Source: Deltaproteobacteria bacterium (GTDB lineage: Bacteria > Myxococcota_A > Polyangia > DRWM01 > JAAZOP01). From it: DNA of 64,000 bases. The number at the start of each line of letters is the position of its first letter. Positions within the stretch are counted from its first letter, which is position 1. A program made the position numbers and the translations under genes. Where the stretch lies: assembly GCA_016218765.1 (NCBI GenBank), contig JACRCZ010000101.1, positions 1 to 64,000 of the forward strand. Direction: 5' to 3'. The notes below the pieces were generated by a model. It was not told the origin of the DNA. It searched no databases and was given only the letters and a program-made list of their open reading frames with translations. Below, piece by piece: positions 25,037 to 34,288 of this stretch.

Positions 25037-25924
25037 CTACCAATAGACCCTCCGTTGCAGTCGCGCGCGCAGCCAGATCGCGACGCCGTTGAGCAGCAGC
25101 ATGAGCGCGATCAGGACGACGATGCCGGCCGCGGCGTTGACGTGGAACGCCGCCTGGGGCCGCGAGGTCCAGTTGAAGATCTGGATCGGCAGCGCCGTGA
25201 AGGCGCTGTGGACGGAGTCCGGGAGGAAGGCGACGTACGTCAGCGCGCCGATGGTGATCAGCGGCGCGGTCTCGCCGATGGCGCGCGCGAGCGAGAGGAT
25301 GACGCCGGTGAGGACCCCGGGGAGGCACATCGGCAGCACCACGCGCTGCAGGGTCTGCCAGCGGTCGGCGCCCAGGGCGAAGGACGCCTCGCGCAGCGAA
25401 TGCGGCACGGTGCGCAGCGCCTCGCGCGAGGCGATGATCACCATCGGCAGCAGGAGCAGCGCGAGCGTGCAGGCGCCGGCGAGGACGCTGCGGCCCATCC
25501 CGATCACGCGGACGAAGATCTCGAGGCCGAGGAGGCCGTAGAGGATCGAGGGCACCCCGGCCAGCGTACCGATGTTCAGCTCGATGAGGGCGGTCAGGCG
25601 GCCGGGGCGAGCGTACTCCTCGAGGTACAGCGCGGCGCCGAGGCCGAGGGGAATGGCGATGAGGGAGGTCAGGGCCATGAGCCAGGCGCTCCCCGCCAGC
25701 GCGGGCAGGATGCCGGCGATTTCGGCCTTGCGCGAAGGGAAGCCGGTGAGGAAGTCCCAGCCGAGACGCGGCCAGGCATCGACGAGGGCGCCGCCGAAGA
25801 GCCAGAGGAGCAGGAGCAGCGGCAGGACGATGGCCAGGATGCCGACCGCCTGGAAGGCGCGCTCCGGGGCCAGCTCCGCGCGGCGCATTGCCAGGTCGTG
25901 GACCGGGGAGGTGCGCAGGCTCAC
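25037..25924 (-). CDS. pstA: Phosphate ABC transporter permease PstA
   Basis: 295 aa starting at GTG 25924, which overlaps the pstC stop as GTGA and follows AAGGGAGG by seven bases. An internal ATG at 25888 is the alternative. Six hydrophobic segments are visible, with the ABC permease EAA loop ([20 protein letters not shown]) and the [10 protein letters not shown] motif of PstA/PstC. It forms the inner-membrane channel with PstC. Confidence 0.95.
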   Translation of the reverse strand: MSLRTSPVHDLAMRRAELAPERAFQAVGILAIVLPLLLLLWLFGGALVDAWPRLGWDFLTGFPSRKAEIAGILPALAGSAWLMALTSLIAIPLGLGAALYLEEYARPGRLTALIELNIGTLAGVPSILYGLLGLEIFVRVIGMGRSVLAGACTLALLLLPMVIIASREALRTVPHSLREASFALGADRWQTLQRVVLPMCLPGVLTGVILSLARAIGETAPLITIGALTYVAFLPDSVHSAFTALPIQIFNWTSRPQAAFHVNAAAGIVVLIALMLLLNGVAIWLRARLQRRVYW

Positions 25925-26823
25925 AGCGTGCCTCCCTTCAGCACGCGGCGGCGCAGCCGGAACGCGACCGCGTTGAGGCCCAGCGTGAGGAGGAACAGGG
26001 CGAGGCCCACGGCGAAGATGGTGCGGTACTCCAGCGTGCCCGTGGGCGTGTCGCCCAGACTGATCTGGACGATGTAGGCGGTCATGGTCTCGATCGGGGA
26101 GCGGGGGTCGGCGGTGAGGCGGGCCTGCTGGCCGGCGGCGATGGCGACGATCATCGTCTCGCCGATGGCCCGCGAGATGCCCAGGATCACGGCGGCGCCG
26201 ATGCCCGAGAAGGCCGAGGGCAGGACGACGCGGAAGACCGTGCGCAGCCGGCCGGCGCCGAGCGCGTACGCCGCCTCGCGCAGGCTCGCCGGCACGGCGT
26301 AGATCGCGTCCTCGGAGAGCGACGCGATGACCGGCAGGATCATGACGCCCATCACGATTCCCGGGCCGAGCGCGTTGAACCCGGCCAGGCCCGGCACGAA
26401 CCTCTGCAGCAGGGGCGTGATGTAGACCAGCGCGAAATAGCCGTACACGACCGTGGGGATGCCGGCCAGGACCTCGAGCGTCGGCTTCAGGATCTTGCGC
26501 GCCCTCTCGGGCGCGAACTCGGCCAGGTAGATCGCCGCCAGGAGGCCCAGGGGCAGCGCGACGGCGACGGCGATGGCGGTGGTGAGCAGCGTGCCGGCCA
26601 AGAGCGGCCAGATGCCGAAGTGCTGGTCCGTGAACAGCGGCGTCCACTGGGTGTCGCCGAGGAACTGGCCCAGGGAGACCTCGGAGAAGAACCCCGCGCT
26701 CTCCTTGACCAGCACGACGACGATGCCGAGCGTGGTGAAGACGGACACCATGCCGCAGGCGAAGAGCACCGCCGCGATGATCCGCTCGGACGGGGCGCGG
26801 GGAGCGTGGAGGGAACCGCTCAC
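25921..26823 (-). CDS. pstC: Phosphate ABC transporter permease PstC
   Basis: 300 aa starting at GTG 26823, preceded by GAGTAGGAAGTC. The EAA loop reads [20 protein letters not shown] and is followed by SRAIGETM, the PstC signature. Membrane segments begin near residue 16. The start is 6 bp after the pstS stop, as expected in one operon. Confidence 0.95.
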   Translation of the reverse strand: MSGSLHAPRAPSERIIAAVLFACGMVSVFTTLGIVVVLVKESAGFFSEVSLGQFLGDTQWTPLFTDQHFGIWPLLAGTLLTTAIAVAVALPLGLLAAIYLAEFAPERARKILKPTLEVLAGIPTVVYGYFALVYITPLLQRFVPGLAGFNALGPGIVMGVMILPVIASLSEDAIYAVPASLREAAYALGAGRLRTVFRVVLPSAFSGIGAAVILGISRAIGETMIVAIAAGQQARLTADPRSPIETMTAYIVQISLGDTPTGTLEYRTIFAVGLALFLLTLGLNAVAFRLRRRVLKGGTL

Positions 26824-26829
26824 GACTTC

Positions 26830-27843
26830 CTACTCTGCCTCCTGCGCCAGGAGCCGGTCGATCGTCACGCCGACCTGCGAGCCGCCGGTGAACATCGAGC
26901 CGGTCTTGCGGACCTCGAGCCGCGCCAGCGCGAGGGGGTACGCAGCCTCCGGCAGCGGCACGTACCCGACTTCCGATACCAGCGGGATTCCTTCGTGCAG
27001 GAAGTAGCGCGCGAACGCGGCCACCTCGGGCCGGTCGAGCGACTTGACCGCGACGTAGACGAAGAGCGGCCGCGACAGCGGCTGGTAGGTGCCGTCGCGG
27101 ATGGTCTCCAGGGCGGCGGCGACGGGACCGTCGCCGTTCTCGGCCTTGCCGTCGTCCACGGGGAGCAGCTTGAGCTTGTCCTTGTTCTCCGCCCAGTAGG
27201 CGAAGCCGAAGAAGCCGAGGGCGTTGTCGTCGCCGGCGACGCCCTGCACCAGGGTGTTGTCGTCCTCGCTGGAGGTGAAGTCGCCGCGGCTGGAGTGTTC
27301 CTTCCCGACGATGGCCTCGGTGAAGTAGTCGTAGGTTCCCGAGTCCACGCCGGGACCGAAGAGGTTGAGGGGGCGGTCCGGCCAGCCGGGTCGCACGTCG
27401 CTCCACTTCGTGACGGCGCCCTGCGCTTCCGGAGCCCACATGATCTTGAGCTCCTCGACGGTGATGCTCTGCGCCCAGTCGTTGCCGGGGTTGACGACGA
27501 TGGCGATGCCGTCGTAGGCGACCGGGAGCTCGATGTACTCGACGCCGCCGCTCCGGCACGCCTCGATCTCGGACGGCTTGATCGGCCGCGACGCGTCCGA
27601 GAGGTCGGTCTCGCCCGCGCAGAACTTCTTGAACCCGCCGCCGGTGCCCGAGATGCCGACGGTGACTTGCACGTCCGGTTTGGTCTTGCCGTACTCCTCG
27701 GCGACAGCCTCGGTGATCGGGTACACGGTGCTCGACCCGTCCACCTTCACGGTGGCGGCCGAGGACTTGCGGCAGGACGGGACGCCGGCGGCTGGAAGCA
27801 GCGCGGCGGCGAGGACGGCGGCGATTCCGGTTTGCCTGTTCAT
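26830..27843 (-). CDS. pstS: Phosphate-binding lipoprotein PstS
   Basis: 337 aa with AAGGAGG before the ATG. A lipoprotein signal ends at VPSC (Cys about 24). The phosphate-binding fold shows [17 protein letters not shown] near the mature start, [34 protein letters not shown] and [13 protein letters not shown], all typical of PstS. It captures phosphate in the periplasm for PstCAB. A putative Pho box lies 43-69 bp upstream. Confidence 0.96.
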   Translation of the reverse strand: MNRQTGIAAVLAAALLPAAGVPSCRKSSAATVKVDGSSTVYPITEAVAEEYGKTKPDVQVTVGISGTGGGFKKFCAGETDLSDASRPIKPSEIEACRSGGVEYIELPVAYDGIAIVVNPGNDWAQSITVEELKIMWAPEAQGAVTKWSDVRPGWPDRPLNLFGPGVDSGTYDYFTEAIVGKEHSSRGDFTSSEDDNTLVQGVAGDDNALGFFGFAYWAENKDKLKLLPVDDGKAENGDGPVAAALETIRDGTYQPLSRPLFVYVAVKSLDRPEVAAFARYFLHEGIPLVSEVGYVPLPEAAYPLALARLEVRKTGSMFTGGSQVGVTIDRLLAQEAE

Positions 27844-27885
27844 GTCCGAGCCTCCTTTCCGACGGCGTCCAGATAGCCGTCGTCC

Positions 27886-27912
27886 GTGTCGATCCCGTGA
27901 CGGGAGATTGAC
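27886..27912 (-). promoter_or_regulatory. Putative Pho box upstream of pstS
   Basis: Half-sites GTGTC (27886), GTGAC (27897) and TTGAC (27908), read on the plus strand, are spaced exactly 11 bp apart; on the minus strand they read GTCAA, GTCAC, GACAC. PhoB sites are direct repeats with an 11-bp period. The site overlaps a small GGAGAT-TGAC-ATCTCC inverted repeat. Confidence 0.55.
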
Positions 27913-27928
27913 ATCTCCAAGAAACGCC

Positions 27929-29116
27929 TCAGTAGGAGACCTGCGCCGCGAGGATGACCTGGTTGTTGGCGGTCCGGTCGTCGTACCGGAAGCGCGAGTA
28001 CGAGAGCTGGAGCATCGCCTCGTGGTGGACGATGAACCAGTTGAGGCCGCCGTCGAGCTGCCAGTACTCGTCCGTCTGGTGGTTGGCGTCGGTCGGCAGC
28101 ACGTCCCGGTCCATGTCGGGGTCGTACCAGCCGAAACGGACGACCGGCTGGAGCATGTCGGCGATCGTGTAGCCCGCCGCGGCGTAGAAGCCGTGCGCCC
28201 ACGTGACGGCGCCGTCCGAGCCGACGTCCCGTGCGGCGATGTACTCGCCCTGGAACAGGAAGCCCCAGCGTTCGAAACGCAGGTCGCCTTCGTAGCGGTC
28301 CTTCGTCCCGGCCTGTTCCCGGTCGCCGACGGTCGCGTACGCCACGCCGGCGATCGTCAGCCCCTCCAGCGGGTAGGCTTCGAGCCGCAGGGCGAGATCC
28401 TTGGAGTTGTTCGTCTCGAAGGTGTTCTGCCCCGCCCCGTTGAACACGCCGGCGGAGTAGCCGAACCAGTCGAACTTGTGGGCCAGTCGAAGCCCCAGGT
28501 CGCGCCGGTCGCCCCAGAGCCGCGCGATGAGGAAGCGCTCGGGGAAGAGCAGATGGCTGGAGGAGTTGTAGCCCTCGTAGGAGACGGGGATCTTGAACTG
28601 GCCGATCGAGATGTCGACGTACGGCACCAGGAAGGTGAGGTAGTAGTCCTGGAACATGTCGGCAACGGCGCTGGACGGCGCGCGGACGGTGACCTGCTCG
28701 GGGTTCTCCGGGTCGGTCGGCGGCGGGTCCTGGTTCTGGACGTCGATGGTGGCCGATCCGAAGGCGACGGAGCGGGCGGGGTCGATCATGACCTTGTAGG
28801 AGATCCAGTCCGGGAGGATTTCGCCGCGCACGGACAGCTCGGCGCGCCGGACGCGGAACGTGTTGTCGATCTCGTCGGCGTTCGTGCCCATGAAGTCGGC
28901 GACGTACCAGCCCTGGAGCAGGATGCCGGGGCGGAAGTAGCCGCCGGCCGAGCCGACGGACAGGCGGTCGGGTGCGGCCGGTGCATCGGCCCCCGCAGCG
29001 GGGGAGGCCGCCCCGCCGGTTGGCGGCGTCTGCGCCTCCAGGTACGCCGGTGCCATCCAGATGACGAGCGCCGCTGCCGCTGCCGGAACGACCTGGGAAC
29101 TCCTCATGCGATCCAT
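27929..29116 (-). CDS. Phosphate-selective porin (OprP/OprO-like)
   Basis: 395 aa. The ATG at 29116 follows AAGGAGGAG by three bases; the longer upstream frame is repeat-derived. A signal peptide ends near YLEAQ. The body shows porin O/P features: [58 protein letters not shown] (start of a conserved loop) and [24 protein letters not shown], and it ends in a C-terminal VSY strand. It admits phosphate or other anions across the outer membrane. It is the first gene of the pst operon and has a Pho box upstream. Confidence 0.88.
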   Translation of the reverse strand: MDRMRSSQVVPAAAAALVIWMAPAYLEAQTPPTGGAASPAAGADAPAAPDRLSVGSAGGYFRPGILLQGWYVADFMGTNADEIDNTFRVRRAELSVRGEILPDWISYKVMIDPARSVAFGSATIDVQNQDPPPTDPENPEQVTVRAPSSAVADMFQDYYLTFLVPYVDISIGQFKIPVSYEGYNSSSHLLFPERFLIARLWGDRRDLGLRLAHKFDWFGYSAGVFNGAGQNTFETNNSKDLALRLEAYPLEGLTIAGVAYATVGDREQAGTKDRYEGDLRFERWGFLFQGEYIAARDVGSDGAVTWAHGFYAAAGYTIADMLQPVVRFGWYDPDMDRDVLPTDANHQTDEYWQLDGGLNWFIVHHEAMLQLSYSRFRYDDRTANNQVILAAQVSY

Positions 29117-29163
29117 GGCTCCTCCTTGGAGCATCGTTATGGCGGATCGAGCGGTGGGGCGTA

Positions 29164-29210
29164 GTGACGGGAATGTGAACTTCTCGTGACGACGGTGACA
29201 TCGGGGTGAC
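29164..29210 (-). promoter_or_regulatory. Putative Pho box array in the porin/arsC divergent region
   Basis: Plus-strand half-sites GTGAC (29164), GTGAA (29175), GTGAC (29186), GTGAC (29195) and GTGAC (29206). The first three are spaced by 11 bp and the last two by 11 bp, with a 9-bp step between the groups. The minus-strand reading (GTCAC/TTCAC) matches PhoB direct repeats. The site lies 48-94 bp upstream of the porin start. Confidence 0.65.
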
Positions 29211-29214
29211 GGGG

Positions 29215-29254
29215 GTAGAGCGGCAGAGCGGTGGAGCGGTGGAGCGGTGGAGGA
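29215..29254. repeat. 8-bp tandem array (GTGGAGCG type), five units
   Basis: Units GTAGAGCG, GCAGAGCG, GTGGAGCG, GTGGAGCG, GTGGAGGA, directly beside the Pho box array and upstream of arsC. Confidence 0.85.
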
Positions 29255-29331
29255 AGGGGGAAGCGGTTGCCAAGCCGAAAGGGAGGACTTATCGGGGTCC
29301 CAGGCGGGTAGGGCGACGGGCGGAGGGGACG

Positions 29332-29802
29332 ATGGCAGGCGGAGCGAGGAAGGCGGAGGGGGGGTGGCGGGCCGACGTCGAGGCGATGCGGGCCGAACCG
29401 CCACGGCAGCTCTTGTTCCTGTGCGTGGCGAACTCGGCGCGGAGCCAGATGGCGGAGGGCATCGGCCGGTCGCTGGCCCCGCCCGCCGTGCGTATTTCTT
29501 CCGCGGGCGCTTCGCCCACGATGGTGCGCTCCGAGGCGATCCAGGTGCTCGACGAGATCGGAATCGATATCTCCGAGCACCGCGCGAAAGCCGTGGCGTC
29601 GCTGGCGGACGTCGAGTCGGTGGACACGGTGATCACGCTCTGTGCCGAGGAGGTCTGCCCGGTCTTCCTCCACCGGGCGCGGCGTTTCCACTGGCCGTTG
29701 CCCGATCCGGCGGCGGTGCCGGCGGGCGAGGGCCGCCTGGCGGCGTACCGCGCGGTGCGCGACGAGCTGCGGCGACGGCTCGAGGCGCTCTTCGCCGGCT
29801 GA
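29332..29802 (+). CDS. arsC: Arsenate reductase / low-molecular-weight phosphatase family (thioredoxin-type ArsC)
   Basis: 156 aa, ATG after GGAGGGGAC. The phosphatase loop FLCVANSARSQ gives Cys31 and Arg37 (CX5R). Cys104 and Cys109 in TLCAEEVCPVF occupy the places of the resolving cysteines of thioredoxin-coupled ArsC, and the general acid Asp125 is in PLPDPA. These support reduction of arsenate to arsenite; a tyrosine phosphatase is less likely given the extra Cys pair. Divergent from the phosphate porin with the Pho box between them, so it may respond to phosphate starvation, when arsenate uptake through Pst rises (inference). Confidence 0.85.
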   Translation: MAGGARKAEGGWRADVEAMRAEPPRQLLFLCVANSARSQMAEGIGRSLAPPAVRISSAGASPTMVRSEAIQVLDEIGIDISEHRAKAVASLADVESVDTVITLCAEEVCPVFLHRARRFHWPLPDPAAVPAGEGRLAAYRAVRDELRRRLEALFAG

Positions 29803-29879
29803 AGCTGCAACCGGCGCTCGTGCTGGAGACTGTGTCGCGCGCGTGGTAAGGATCGCGCCGCGGGAGCGGCCGCGACGCG

Positions 29880-30938
29880 ATGAAGCTGGTCATCCAGATC
29901 CCCTGCTACGACGAGGCGGAGAACCTGCCGGCAACGCTGGCGGCGTTGCCCAAGGCGGTACCGGGCTTCGATCAGGTCGAGGTCCTGGTCGTCGACGACG
30001 GCTCGACCGACGGGACGGCGGACGTGGCGCGGGCGAACGGGGTGCGGCACATCGTGCGTTTCCCGCGCCACCGCGGCCTCGCACGCGCGTTCTCCGCCGG
30101 CATCGACGCGGCGGTGCGCCTGGGCGCGGACGTCATCGTCAACACCGATGCCGACAACCAGTACTGCGCGGAGGACATCCCGGCGCTGGTCGCGCCGATC
30201 CTCGACGGTCGCGCCGAGATGGTCGTGGGCGACCGGCAGATCGGCAAGGAGGACCGCTTCGGCGCCGGCAAGCGGGTGCTGCAACGCTTCGGCAGCTTCG
30301 TCGTGCGCCTCGCCTCCGACACGCAGATCCCGGACACGACCAGCGGCTTCCGGGCCATCGCGCGGGAGGCCGCGCTCAAGCTGTTCGTCGTCAACGACTT
30401 CACCTACACGCTGGAGACGATCATCCAGGCGGGGCAGGGCGACTGGGCGGTGACGCACGTCCCGATCCGCACCAACGACCAGACGAGGCGCTCGCGGCTC
30501 TTCCGCTCCGTGCCCGAGTACCTCCGCCGCTCGGCCGGCACCATCCTGCGCATCTACACGATGTACCGGCCGCTGCGCGCCTTCGTCCTGGCCGCTGTGG
30601 TGTGCTTCCTCGCAGGCCTCGCGCTGCTTGGCCGCTTCCTGTACTTCTACCTCGAGGACCCCGGCTATTCCGGCCACGTGCAGTCGCTGATCGTCGCCGC
30701 CGTGCTGCTCATCGCCTCGTTCCAGCTCGCGCTCTCCGGCGTCGTCGCCGACCTCATCGCCGCGAACCGCAAGATGCTGGCGGACGTGCTGTACCGAGTG
30801 CGGAAGATGGAGGCGGAGAGCAGTGCGGAGAGGGCGGGAAGGGCGGGGAGTGCGGGAAGCCCGCCCGACGCGATTTCCGGAGAGGGTGCCGGGAAGCGGG
30901 AAGAGAAGACACCATTGAACACCGATGGACACCGATAG
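29880..30938 (+). CDS. GT2 glycosyltransferase with C-terminal membrane helices
   Basis: 352 aa. The N-terminal GT-A domain has IPCYDEAENLP, LVVDDGSTDGT, the DxD site NTDADNQY and SGFRAIARE near the acceptor site. Two transmembrane segments follow (AFVLAAVVCFLAGLALLG, SLIVAAVLLIASFQLALSG), as in polyprenyl-phosphate sugar transferases such as ArnC/GtrB. The last 50 residues are low-complexity, derived from GGGGAGTGCGGG-type sequence and ending LNTDGHR from the dispersed 10-bp-period repeat, so the functional protein probably ends near residue 300. The TAG overlaps a possible ATG of the next gene. Confidence 0.87.
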   Translation: MKLVIQIPCYDEAENLPATLAALPKAVPGFDQVEVLVVDDGSTDGTADVARANGVRHIVRFPRHRGLARAFSAGIDAAVRLGADVIVNTDADNQYCAEDIPALVAPILDGRAEMVVGDRQIGKEDRFGAGKRVLQRFGSFVVRLASDTQIPDTTSGFRAIAREAALKLFVVNDFTYTLETIIQAGQGDWAVTHVPIRTNDQTRRSRLFRSVPEYLRRSAGTILRIYTMYRPLRAFVLAAVVCFLAGLALLGRFLYFYLEDPGYSGHVQSLIVAAVLLIASFQLALSGVVADLIAANRKMLADVLYRVRKMEAESSAERAGRAGSAGSPPDAISGEGAGKREEKTPLNTDGHR

Positions 30939-30940
30939 GA
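30911..30940 (+). repeat. Dispersed 10-bp-period repeat, copy D
   Basis: Units ACCATTGAAC, ACCGATGGAC, ACCGATAGGA. It holds the TAG stop of the upstream gene (30936-30938) and an ATG (30925) in frame with the downstream gene, the same arrangement as copy A at 4412. Confidence 0.85.
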
Positions 30941-30972
30941 GGGGCCCGTCGGCGACCGAGGTGGTGAGGAAC

Positions 30973-33693
30973 ATGCTGGCGCGCCGGGGGTGGGAGGCGC
31001 TGGCGCTGCTCGCGGTCGCGTGCTTCTTCCTGCCGGCGTTCCTGCACTGGAGCGCGTGGGGTTGGGGGGACTGGGGGTACTTCCACTTCCTGGACGCCGT
31101 CGCGCGCCGCACGGTGCTCGATTTCGGCGAGCTGCCCGAGTGGAACCCGTACCAGTGCGGCGGGAACGTGCTGGCGGCCAACACGCAGTCGCACGTCGGG
31201 TCGCCGTGGCTCGTCTTCCCGCTGCTCTTCGGTCCCGCGGGCGGTGCGAAGGTCGCCATGGCCCTGCACGGGCTGATCGGCGCGGGGGGGATGCTGCTCT
31301 TGCTGGGGGCGATGGGCATTCGCGGCCCCGGCCGCTTCCTGGGGGCGACGCTCTTCGCCTGCTCGGCCTTCTTCGGCCAGCAGCTCTCCGGTGGCCACGT
31401 CTGGGCCTGGCCGTTCTACTACGTCCCGCTCGTCATCCACTTCCTCCTGCGCGGATGCTACGAGCTGCGCTGGGCGTCGCTGGCCGGCGCGTTCGTGGGG
31501 CTGATGGCGCTGGAGGGCGGCGTCTACCCCGTGCCGTACACGGGGCTTCTCGTGGCGGCCGTCGGCCTGGCCATGACCCTGGGCTGGACGCCTCTCGAGG
31601 GCCGCCCGCCGGCCCGCCGCTGGATGCCCGCCGCGGCGCTTCTGGTGTGCATCGGGGCCGCGGCGCTGATCGGCGCGGCGAAGCTCCTGCCGAGCCTCGC
31701 GCACATGGCGGCCAACCCGCGGGCCGTCACCGACTACGATCGCATCGGTCCCGGGACGCTGCTCGATACCTTCGTCTGGAGGAACCGCGAGTGGAGCTGG
31801 GATCGGGATTCGCATTTCCACTACCGGTGGTGGGGCGAGTACTCGTGCTACGTCGGCTGGGCCACGCTTGCCCTGGCGGCCGGAGCAGTCGTCCTGCGGT
31901 TCCGCCGGGTGAGGGTGCCGCTGGTGCTGCTGGGGATCTCGCTCGCGTTGACGTTGGGGCACCTCGGGCCGGGCACGCCGTGGGACGCGCTGCACCGGCT
32001 GCCGGTGTTCGAGAACCTCCGCGTCCCGTCGCGTTTCTCCGTCTTCTCCGTGCTGGTGCTGGCGTTCCTGGCCGCGGTGGCCGTGTCCGAGGGGGAGAAG
32101 TGGCTGCGGGAACGGCTGCGGGGGTCGCGTGCGGCGTGGCTCGCGGTCGCGCTTCCCGCGGCGGTCGCGCTGGGGATCGCGGCGGACACGGCGAGCTTCA
32201 ACGCCGCGCCGATTCCCGCGAAGTTCAACGAACCGCCCCCGCCGCCCGACGAGCCGCCGGCGCCGATGGTCCAGTCGCGCGGCTCGTACAAACGCATGTA
32301 CGATCACCTGGCGCGCAACCGTGGCTCGCTCGCCTGCCAGGAGATCAACGCCATCCCGCGCTCGCCCCGCGTCCAGGTGCGGGACGCCGAGTACGGCCTG
32401 CTCCCGGCGGATGCGGGCACGGTCCGGCTCATCGACTGGTCGCCGAACGAGATCAACCTCGAGGTCGCGGCGACGGTCCCGGCGCGCCTGTGGGTGAACC
32501 AGAACCACCACCAGGGGTGGTCGTCGAGCGTCGGGACGGTCGAGTCGCTGGAAAATCAGCTCACGGTGCGGGTGCCGGCCGGCAAGCATCGCGTGCGGCT
32601 GGTCTACCGCACGCCCGGGCTGCGTACGGGGCTGGTGCTGAGTGTGGTGGGCGCCGCGCTGATCGGCGCGTGGTTCGTGCTCGATCGGCGGTGGAGGCGC
32701 GGCGCGTTTTCGGCTTTCGGTTTTCGGTCTTCAGCGCCGGGAGCGGACTCACGACTCACGACTCACGACTCACGACCTGCCGCGTTTTCCCGCCGCTGGT
32801 GGCTGAAGGCGTTCGCCCCCAGCGCGGCGTTCGTCGTCGTGGCGGCGGGCGTGCCGATCGTGTCGTTGCTCGCTGCGGAGACGAGCGACGCGGAGCTGGT
32901 GGGCGAGGTGGCGGGGGCCATCCGGCCGCGGTTCCGCGAAGGGGACGTGCTGCAGCTCAACCCGAGCTGGGCGGGCGCCGGGCAGCGGCCGTTCGCGGGG
33001 CTGGCGCAGAACGGGCCGGACGCGCGGGCCGAGCTGGAGGAGGGGGCGTGGCGCCGGATGTGGTACGTCTACTGCCGGCGCGACGGGCTGGAGAAGAAGC
33101 TGCGGGACGTGCTGGCGCGGACGGTGCTGTTGGAAAGGACGGAAATCGGCCATTACACGGTCTACCTGCTGGAGCCGCCGCGAGCGACGGAGGCGGAGTT
33201 CCTGACGGAGCGGATCGGGGGCGCGAGGGCGCGCGTCGTGCCGCGGGTGGGGGAGCCGCGGGCCTGCGAGCGGCGCGGCGGGGGCCCGCCGCTGGTCTGC
33301 GGGCCGCAGCCGTACCAGGAGGTCCGGGCGTCGGTGGAGAAGATCGGAGGGCAGCTCCGGCGTTGCGTGTGGATCCACCCGTTGCCGGACGGAGCGGAAA
33401 CCGAGGTCACGTTTCCCGGCGTCCTGGGTGCGGTGGAGCCGTGGTTCACGCTCCGCTACGGGCTGACGGACGGAGCGGCGGCGGTGAAGGGGGGACCCGT
33501 GCGCGTCCACGTCTCGGCGGGGGACGTGCCGCTGGCGAGCGTCGAGGCCCGGAGCGAGCCGGGGTGGAAGACGCTGGAGCTGGAGGTGCCGGCGGGCGCT
33601 CCGGCGGACCTGGTGCTCCGCGTGTCGGCGGAAGAACCCGGGGCGCGGCACCTTTGCGTGGGGGGAAGCTTCGTGCGTGCCGCGGGAAACTGA
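30973..33693 (+). CDS. Polytopic membrane protein, YfhO-like, with extra C-terminal domain
   Basis: 906 aa from ATG 30973, preceded by GAGGTGGTGAGG; the ATG at 30925 in the dispersed repeat would add 16 residues. About ten hydrophobic segments lie in residues 1-420. Sequence such as WNPYQCGGNVLAANTQSH and FENLRVPSRFSVFSVLVLAF is typical of YfhO-like and GT39-like envelope glycosylation proteins. A soluble region with a beta domain ending in RLVYRTPGLRTGLVL follows, then a further helix. Residues encoded at 32700-32780 are purely repeat-derived (FSAFGFRSS, DSRLTTHDSR) and are followed by an apparently new start-like segment RRWWLKAFAPSAAFVVVAAG and a 270-residue soluble domain. The protein looks like two modules joined through repeats. 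It is adjacent to a GT2 enzyme, so envelope polysaccharide or glycolipid assembly is likely. Confidence 0.7.
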   Translation: MLARRGWEALALLAVACFFLPAFLHWSAWGWGDWGYFHFLDAVARRTVLDFGELPEWNPYQCGGNVLAANTQSHVGSPWLVFPLLFGPAGGAKVAMALHGLIGAGGMLLLLGAMGIRGPGRFLGATLFACSAFFGQQLSGGHVWAWPFYYVPLVIHFLLRGCYELRWASLAGAFVGLMALEGGVYPVPYTGLLVAAVGLAMTLGWTPLEGRPPARRWMPAAALLVCIGAAALIGAAKLLPSLAHMAANPRAVTDYDRIGPGTLLDTFVWRNREWSWDRDSHFHYRWWGEYSCYVGWATLALAAGAVVLRFRRVRVPLVLLGISLALTLGHLGPGTPWDALHRLPVFENLRVPSRFSVFSVLVLAFLAAVAVSEGEKWLRERLRGSRAAWLAVALPAAVALGIAADTASFNAAPIPAKFNEPPPPPDEPPAPMVQSRGSYKRMYDHLARNRGSLACQEINAIPRSPRVQVRDAEYGLLPADAGTVRLIDWSPNEINLEVAATVPARLWVNQNHHQGWSSSVGTVESLENQLTVRVPAGKHRVRLVYRTPGLRTGLVLSVVGAALIGAWFVLDRRWRRGAFSAFGFRSSAPGADSRLTTHDSRPAAFSRRWWLKAFAPSAAFVVVAAGVPIVSLLAAETSDAELVGEVAGAIRPRFREGDVLQLNPSWAGAGQRPFAGLAQNGPDARAELEEGAWRRMWYVYCRRDGLEKKLRDVLARTVLLERTEIGHYTVYLLEPPRATEAEFLTERIGGARARVVPRVGEPRACERRGGGPPLVCGPQPYQEVRASVEKIGGQLRRCVWIHPLPDGAETEVTFPGVLGAVEPWFTLRYGLTDGAAAVKGGPVRVHVSAGDVPLASVEARSEPGWKTLELEVPAGAPADLVLRVSAEEPGARHLCVGGSFVRAAGN
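32706..32774. repeat. Two adjacent 7-bp arrays inside a coding region
   Basis: First array, 32706-32733: GTTTTCG, GCTTTCG, GTTTTCG, GTCTTCA. Second array, 32747-32774: four exact ACTCACG units. Both are read through in frame, encoding FSAFGFRSS and DSRLTTHDSR. Confidence 0.95.
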
Positions 33694-33769
33694 GGGCGAA
33701 GCGAGCCGAGGCGCGGACGAAGCCGTGCGGCGGATTCGCGCGGTCCGCACCGCGGACGTGCGGGGTCGT

Positions 33770-34288
33770 TCAGGGAAGCTGGCCGCAGTCGGCGATGGCG
33801 ACGGGTTGCGAGGTGGAGCCGCTCCGTGACCCGGCAGCCTCCATGGCCTGGACGACGTTCAGTCCCTCGACCACCTTGCCGAACACGACGTGCTTGCCGT
33901 CGAGCCACGACGTGACGACGGTCGTGATGAAGAACTGCGAGCCGTTCGTGTTGGGACCGGCGTTGGCCATGGAGAGCAGGCCCGCGGTCGTGTGCTTCAG
34001 GTTGAAGTTCTCGTCGGCGAACTTCTCCCCGTAGATCGACTCGCCGCCCGTGCCGTTGCCCCGCGTGAAATCGCCGCCCTGGCACATGAACTGCTGGATG
34101 ATGCGGTGGAACGTGGAGCCCTTGTAGTGCAGGGGCTTGCCCGAACGTCCGGTGCCCTTCTCGCCGGTGCACAGGGCCCGGAAGTTCTCCGCCGTGCGGG
34201 GGACGACGTCCGCGAAGAGCTCGAACACGATCCGACCCGCCGCGCGACCGCCGATGGTGATGTCGAAAAAGACTCTTGGGTTTGCCAT
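33770..34288 (-). CDS. Cyclophilin-type peptidyl-prolyl isomerase, plant/eukaryote-like
   Basis: 172 aa from MANPRVFFD. All catalytic elements of cyclophilin A are visible: [15 protein letters not shown] (catalytic Arg plus Phe/Gln of the pocket), [14 protein letters not shown] and [12 protein letters not shown] (the cyclosporin-contact Trp and His). The insertion [14 protein letters not shown] corresponds to the divergent loop of plant-type cyclophilins. No signal peptide is seen, so it is cytoplasmic. The shortness and eukaryote-like loop are unusual among bacterial cyclophilins. It follows the cytochrome genes on the same strand after a 140-bp gap. Confidence 0.92.
   Translation of the reverse strand: MANPRVFFDITIGGRAAGRIVFELFADVVPRTAENFRALCTGEKGTGRSGKPLHYKGSTFHRIIQQFMCQGGDFTRGNGTGGESIYGEKFADENFNLKHTTAGLLSMANAGPNTNGSQFFITTVVTSWLDGKHVVFGKVVEGLNVVQAMEAAGSRSGSTSQPVAIADCGQLP

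Noticed and set aside
33742-33757. GTCCGC-ACC-GCGGAC as a terminator between convergent genes
   Set aside because: Only a 6-bp stem with no T-tract; expected by chance in GC-rich DNA.
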